Positions 60,463-60,705 of a stretch of 60,705 nt of DNA are shown in pieces (positions within the stretch are counted from its first letter, which is position 1; the number at the start of each line of letters is the position of its first letter). Both the position numbers and the translations under genes were made by a program. The stretch comes from CAZJBP01 sp964544115 (GTDB lineage Bacteria > Verrucomicrobiota > Kiritimatiellia > UBA8416 > JADHWI01): contig CAZJBP010000001.1 in the NCBI GenBank assembly GCA_964544115.1, forward strand, positions 1 through 60,705, in the 5' to 3' direction. The notes under the pieces are model-generated. The model was not told the origin of the DNA. It was given only the letters and a program-made list of their open reading frames with translations, and made no database searches.

Positions 60463-60705
60463 GCGGGCGCATCCGCGATTCAGTTCAAGCCGGTTGGGGT
60501 GTTGCCAGGCCTGCCGTCGTCGTGGTTGGCGGCCTCGCGCGCATTCCTTTCGGCGTGGGGGTCGGGATCGCTATCGGTATCGAACTCGGGCGGCCGGCGG
60601 TGGGTGGCTCGGTCTTGATGCTGCCGGGGGATGTGTCGCGGATCGGGTCGAAACACGGGCGCGTGATATCGGCCCGTCTGCCGCGTTGCCTTCGGGGGGC
60701 GCAGA
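60463..60705 (+). mobile_element. Second copy of the inverted-repeat element, cut by the window end
   Basis: GCGGGCGCATCCGCGATTCA (60463-60482) matches the terminal repeat at 303-326 read on the opposite strand with a few changes. The hexamer core (60555-60596), GCTGCCGGGGGATGTGTCGC (60620-) and CGGGTCGAAACACGGGCGCG match the reverse complement of 100-250. The right-hand end of the element is beyond the window. Bases 60364-60462 hold no gene that I see. Confidence 0.7.

Noticed and set aside
1..60705. tRNA, rRNA or tmRNA gene
   Set aside because: No T-loop (GGTTCGAATCC-type) with matching acceptor stem and no rRNA-like core were recognised in the intergenic regions; a covariance-model scan would settle this.

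Overview
The window is a GC-rich chromosomal segment from an uncultured-looking Gram-negative bacterium. Lipid A and LPS genes (lpxK, two heptosyltransferases), murJ, an SLA1-homology/thioredoxin protein, a six-gene MoxR/von Willebrand cluster, WG repeats and abundant dispersed intergenic repeats together suggest the PVC group, of the Kiritimatiellota/Lentisphaerota/Verrucomicrobiota kind. That placement is inference from gene content. Ribonucleotide reduction is represented here only by the oxygen-sensitive class III enzyme, which points to an anaerobe or facultative anaerobe. No rRNA, tRNA or CRISPR array was recognised.

Layout. 1-456 holds a MITE-like element with perfect 24-bp inverted ends. 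457-13200 is a tightly packed same-strand cluster: FHA-MoxR ATPase, DUF58, BatA-like protein, giant membrane VWA protein, DUF4175-like protein and a prenyltransferase-fold protein. 13372-14946 is a secreted protein with a recent 639-bp internal duplication. 15188-15755 is a BrnT-like toxin-antitoxin pair. 16015-22461 carries lpxK, waaF, murJ and recQ, followed by a Phd/PIN pair coupled to recQ. 22488-33875 is on the minus strand: SWIM-SNF2 helicase, a complete ECF transporter (S, fused double ATPase, T), a heptosyltransferase, an RHH/PIN pair, uvrC and a polyprenyl-phosphate sugar transferase. 33982-38210 is the class III ribonucleotide reductase operon, nrdD-redoxin-nrdG, with a good promoter and a candidate NrdR box. 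38424-41014 has mazEF, folD, a [2Fe-2S] ferredoxin and lepB. 41015-46200 (minus) has a thioredoxin-like protein, a Nudix hydrolase, another PIN/RHH pair, a Gfo/Idh/MocA protein, an unknown membrane-anchored protein and a polytopic membrane protein. 46306-51835 looks like the edge of a surface-polysaccharide region: NusG-like antiterminator, rmlA, a 14-fold aromatic repeat protein and asparagine synthetase. 52239-60363 has a lipoprotein, an aldo/keto reductase, a WG-repeat protein, a REP-associated tyrosine transposase (RAYT), asnS and an RlmL-like methyltransferase.

How the genes work together. Much of the content concerns the envelope: lipid A kinase, heptosyl transfer, lipid II flipping, signal peptidase, nucleotide-sugar synthesis, and a MoxR-VWA machine likely acting in the envelope. 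Five toxin-antitoxin pairs occur in 60 kb.

The non-coding space is unusually repeat-rich. It holds a TIR-bounded family with a 6-bp phased core (three loci), TGAACCC-type runs placed at stop codons, REP-like hairpins, a 33-bp x3 array beside the RAYT, and a 102-bp direct repeat (99/102 identical) bracketing the WG-repeat/RAYT island. The most unusual items are the 39-residue tryptophan-rich repeat protein, the inverted-repeat element family, the island bracketed by direct repeats, the elongated ECF S-component and the coiled-coil insert in AsnRS.
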